Assembly (NCBI GenBank): GCA_029262915.1
Contig: JAJCYN010000474.1
Location: 1 to 7,513, forward strand
Source: Flavobacteriales bacterium
GTDB taxonomy: Bacteria; Bacteroidota; Bacteroidia; Flavobacteriales_E; Vicingaceae
Length of the DNA: 7,513 bases
Direction of reading: 5' to 3'
Part shown: positions 6,514-7,513 of the stretch, piece after piece
Layout: every line of letters starts with the position of its first letter
Numbering within the stretch: position 1 is the stretch's first letter
Notes under the pieces: generated by a model
Databases searched by the model: none
Seen by the model: only the letters and a program-made list of their open reading frames with translations
What the model was told of the DNA's origin: nothing
Program-made: the position numbers and the translations under genes

Positions 6514-6656
6514 TGTCATTCTGAATAAAATTGTACAAGCCCATCAAAGTGGGTTTAGTAAAATGTAATGAAGAGTCTATTTACTTTATAGTTCTCAATT
6601 CAAAAGATTCCTCTGTTCCTTCCTCCTGAAAAAGTCGGAATTCAATCGGAATGACA
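6514..6656. repeat. MITE/REP-like element overlapping the 3' end of the homoserine dehydrogenase gene
   Basis: The element spans 143 bp between TGTCATTCT (6514-6522) and GGAATGACA (6648-6656), which match at 8 of 9 bases as inverted repeats. A small hairpin, AAGCCCA/TGGGTTT (6537-6543 with 6550-6556), lies in the left half and pairs better on the plus strand. The right half resembles the element at 4282-4427 (see the 37-bp block 6581-6617) and the left end matches the element at 1392-1516 read in reverse, so it is a mosaic linking the family. About half of it, 6581-6655, is translated as the C-terminus of homoserine dehydrogenase. It ends 14 bp before the sulfite reductase start. No clear target duplication is visible. 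Confidence 0.82.
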
Positions 6657-7513
6657 TCAGTTAATTCATTAATTAAATTCTCATCTTCAAAGACAAAAAT
6701 TGAAATTCCTTGTCTTTGAATGTTTTGTTTATTTCGTTTTAATTCTTCTATTGAAATCGTTGCTAAAAATTGTTTCCTATCAAGGTCTATTGCGTATAAA
6801 TTTTCTATCTCAAAACTTTCTATGTCTATAGTGTTTTTTACCGTTAACAGCACAGTTATTTTTTCATCATTAGACAATTCAATATGTTGCTTATTCAGTT
6901 TCTTGTATGAATAACTGTAATTATTGTCAATTGCTTTCAAATCAGAATAGACTACAGCACCTGTCGGTAAACTTCCTGCACCCTTTCCTTTATAGAATTG
7001 TTCTCCAATATTTTCTGAATCAATTACAACTCCATTGTATTCATTTTCCACATTAAATAAATCGTTTTCACTATTAATTAATGTAGGTAAAACAGTAAGG
7101 TTTAATTGATCTTCTGTCAACAATGCTTTAGCAATCAACTTAATTTTTAAGTTGTACTTCTTAGCAAATTCAATATCTGATTTAGCAATTGCTTCTATTC
7201 CAATATTTAGCACCTCTTGAGGCTTGATAATTTTACCAAAAGCGTGTGCTGTAACAATTATGAGCTTATACAAAGCGTCAAAACCTCCTACATCAGAAGT
7301 TGGATCAGCCTCTGCAAAACCTAATGTTTGTGCCTGAGTTAATGCTTCATCATAAGAAATTCCTTTACTAAACAATTGACTCAGAATGTAATTTGATGAG
7401 CCATTAAAAATTCCCTTAATCTCATTTACTTGCTCATTTACATACAAATCGTTCAACACTCTAATTATTGGAATACTTCCGCAAACCGCTCCTTCATATA
7501 AAAATATTCCATC
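6581..7513 (-). CDS. hom: Homoserine dehydrogenase, N-terminal part outside window
   Basis: The frame is open through the right edge, so the visible 310 residues are the catalytic and C-terminal part; a GTG at 7457-7459 is internal, because the family motif YEGAVCGSIPIIR continues upstream of it. The enzyme reduces aspartate semialdehyde to homoserine with NAD(P)H, feeding methionine and threonine synthesis. Visible landmarks, numbered from the window edge, are IFNGSSNYIL (35-44), GFAEADPTSDVGGFDALYK (65-83) with the presumed catalytic Asp79 and Lys83, and GKGAGSLPTGAVVYSDL (176-192), which returns to the nucleotide-binding domain. The N-terminal Rossmann domain lies outside the window. After residue 200 comes a less conserved Bacteroidota-type extension. 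The last 24 residues, from VIPIE onward, and the stop are encoded by a repeat element and are probably acquired. As first visible gene of the cluster it supplies the carbon skeleton that metZ later sulfhydrylates. Confidence 0.92.
   Translation of the reverse strand, partial: DGIFLYEGAVCGSIPIIRVLNDLYVNEQVNEIKGIFNGSSNYILSQLFSKGISYDEALTQAQTLGFAEADPTSDVGGFDALYKLIIVTAHAFGKIIKPQEVLNIGIEAIAKSDIEFAKKYNLKIKLIAKALLTEDQLNLTVLPTLINSENDLFNVENEYNGVVIDSENIGEQFYKGKGAGSLPTGAVVYSDLKAIDNNYSYSYKKLNKQHIELSNDEKITVLLTVKNTIDIESFEIENLYAIDLDRKQFLATISIEELKRNKQNIQRQGISIFVFEDENLINELTDVIPIEFRLFQEEGTEESFELRTIK

Larger units (their letters stand above)
203..7513 (-). other. Probable sulfate-assimilation/methionine operon
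   Basis: Seven genes lie head to tail on the minus strand, with gaps of 81, 121, 69, 1, 146 and 154 bp in the order of transcription. Their products form one pathway: APS to sulfite to sulfide, the two siroheme enzymes that build the reductase cofactor, and homoserine and homocysteine formation. I see no convincing Bacteroidota promoter (TTTG, about 19 bases, TAnnTTTG) or intrinsic terminator inside the cluster. The promoter is therefore probably beyond the right edge, and transcription ends at the hairpin at 172-201. Co-transcription is inferred from orientation and function. Confidence 0.7.

Noticed and set aside
6720..6914. Plus-strand ORF of 64 codons within homoserine dehydrogenase
   Set aside because: Antisense shadow in AT-rich DNA with no recognisable features.
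7457..7459. GTG as the start of homoserine dehydrogenase
   Set aside because: The frame continues upstream into the family motif YEGAVCGSIPIIR, so the true start lies beyond the right edge.

Overview
The window looks like ordinary chromosome from a Bacteroidota bacterium, probably a flavobacterium-like lineage. The DNA is AT-rich, start codons follow A-rich leaders rather than clear Shine-Dalgarno sites, and the proteins resemble Bacteroidota types, notably a sulfite reductase with a C-terminal HEPN-like domain. The lineage is inferred from protein and gene-order familiarity, not from a search.

Layout. The left edge (1-158, + strand) holds the last 51 residues of an EthD-family protein. A strong hairpin (172-201) separates it from the convergent cluster. 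From the right edge leftwards, all on the minus strand, come homoserine dehydrogenase (5' end cut by the window), sulfite reductase, uroporphyrinogen-III C-methyltransferase, precorrin-2 dehydrogenase/ferrochelatase, APS-type CysH, an OsmC-family protein and MetZ-type sulfhydrylase. No gap between genes exceeds 155 bp, so there is no long stretch without a gene. I see no tRNA, rRNA, CRISPR array, transposase or riboswitch.

How the genes work together. This is assimilatory sulfate reduction joined to methionine synthesis. CysH reduces adenylyl sulfate to sulfite. The siroheme-[4Fe-4S] sulfite reductase makes sulfide, and the two neighbouring enzymes make its siroheme from uroporphyrinogen III. 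Homoserine dehydrogenase supplies homoserine, and MetZ adds sulfide to the acylated form to give homocysteine. Sulfate adenylyltransferase (CysDN) and the homoserine acyltransferase (MetX) are needed but absent; they probably lie beyond the right edge or elsewhere.

What is unusual is between the genes. All five real intergenic gaps are filled by a 77-146 bp repeat with inverted ends of the type (T/C)GTCAT...ATGAC(A/G). Each begins within 8 bp of, or inside, the 3' end of the gene upstream in transcription and stops 12-23 bp before the next start codon. In three genes the repeat supplies the last codons and the stop, always entered in the same frame (Val-Ile-...). Two of the repeats carry a near-identical 42-bp inverted copy that brackets the osmC-like gene. 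I find no evidence of a wholly new biological system; the repeat pattern is the most interesting signal.
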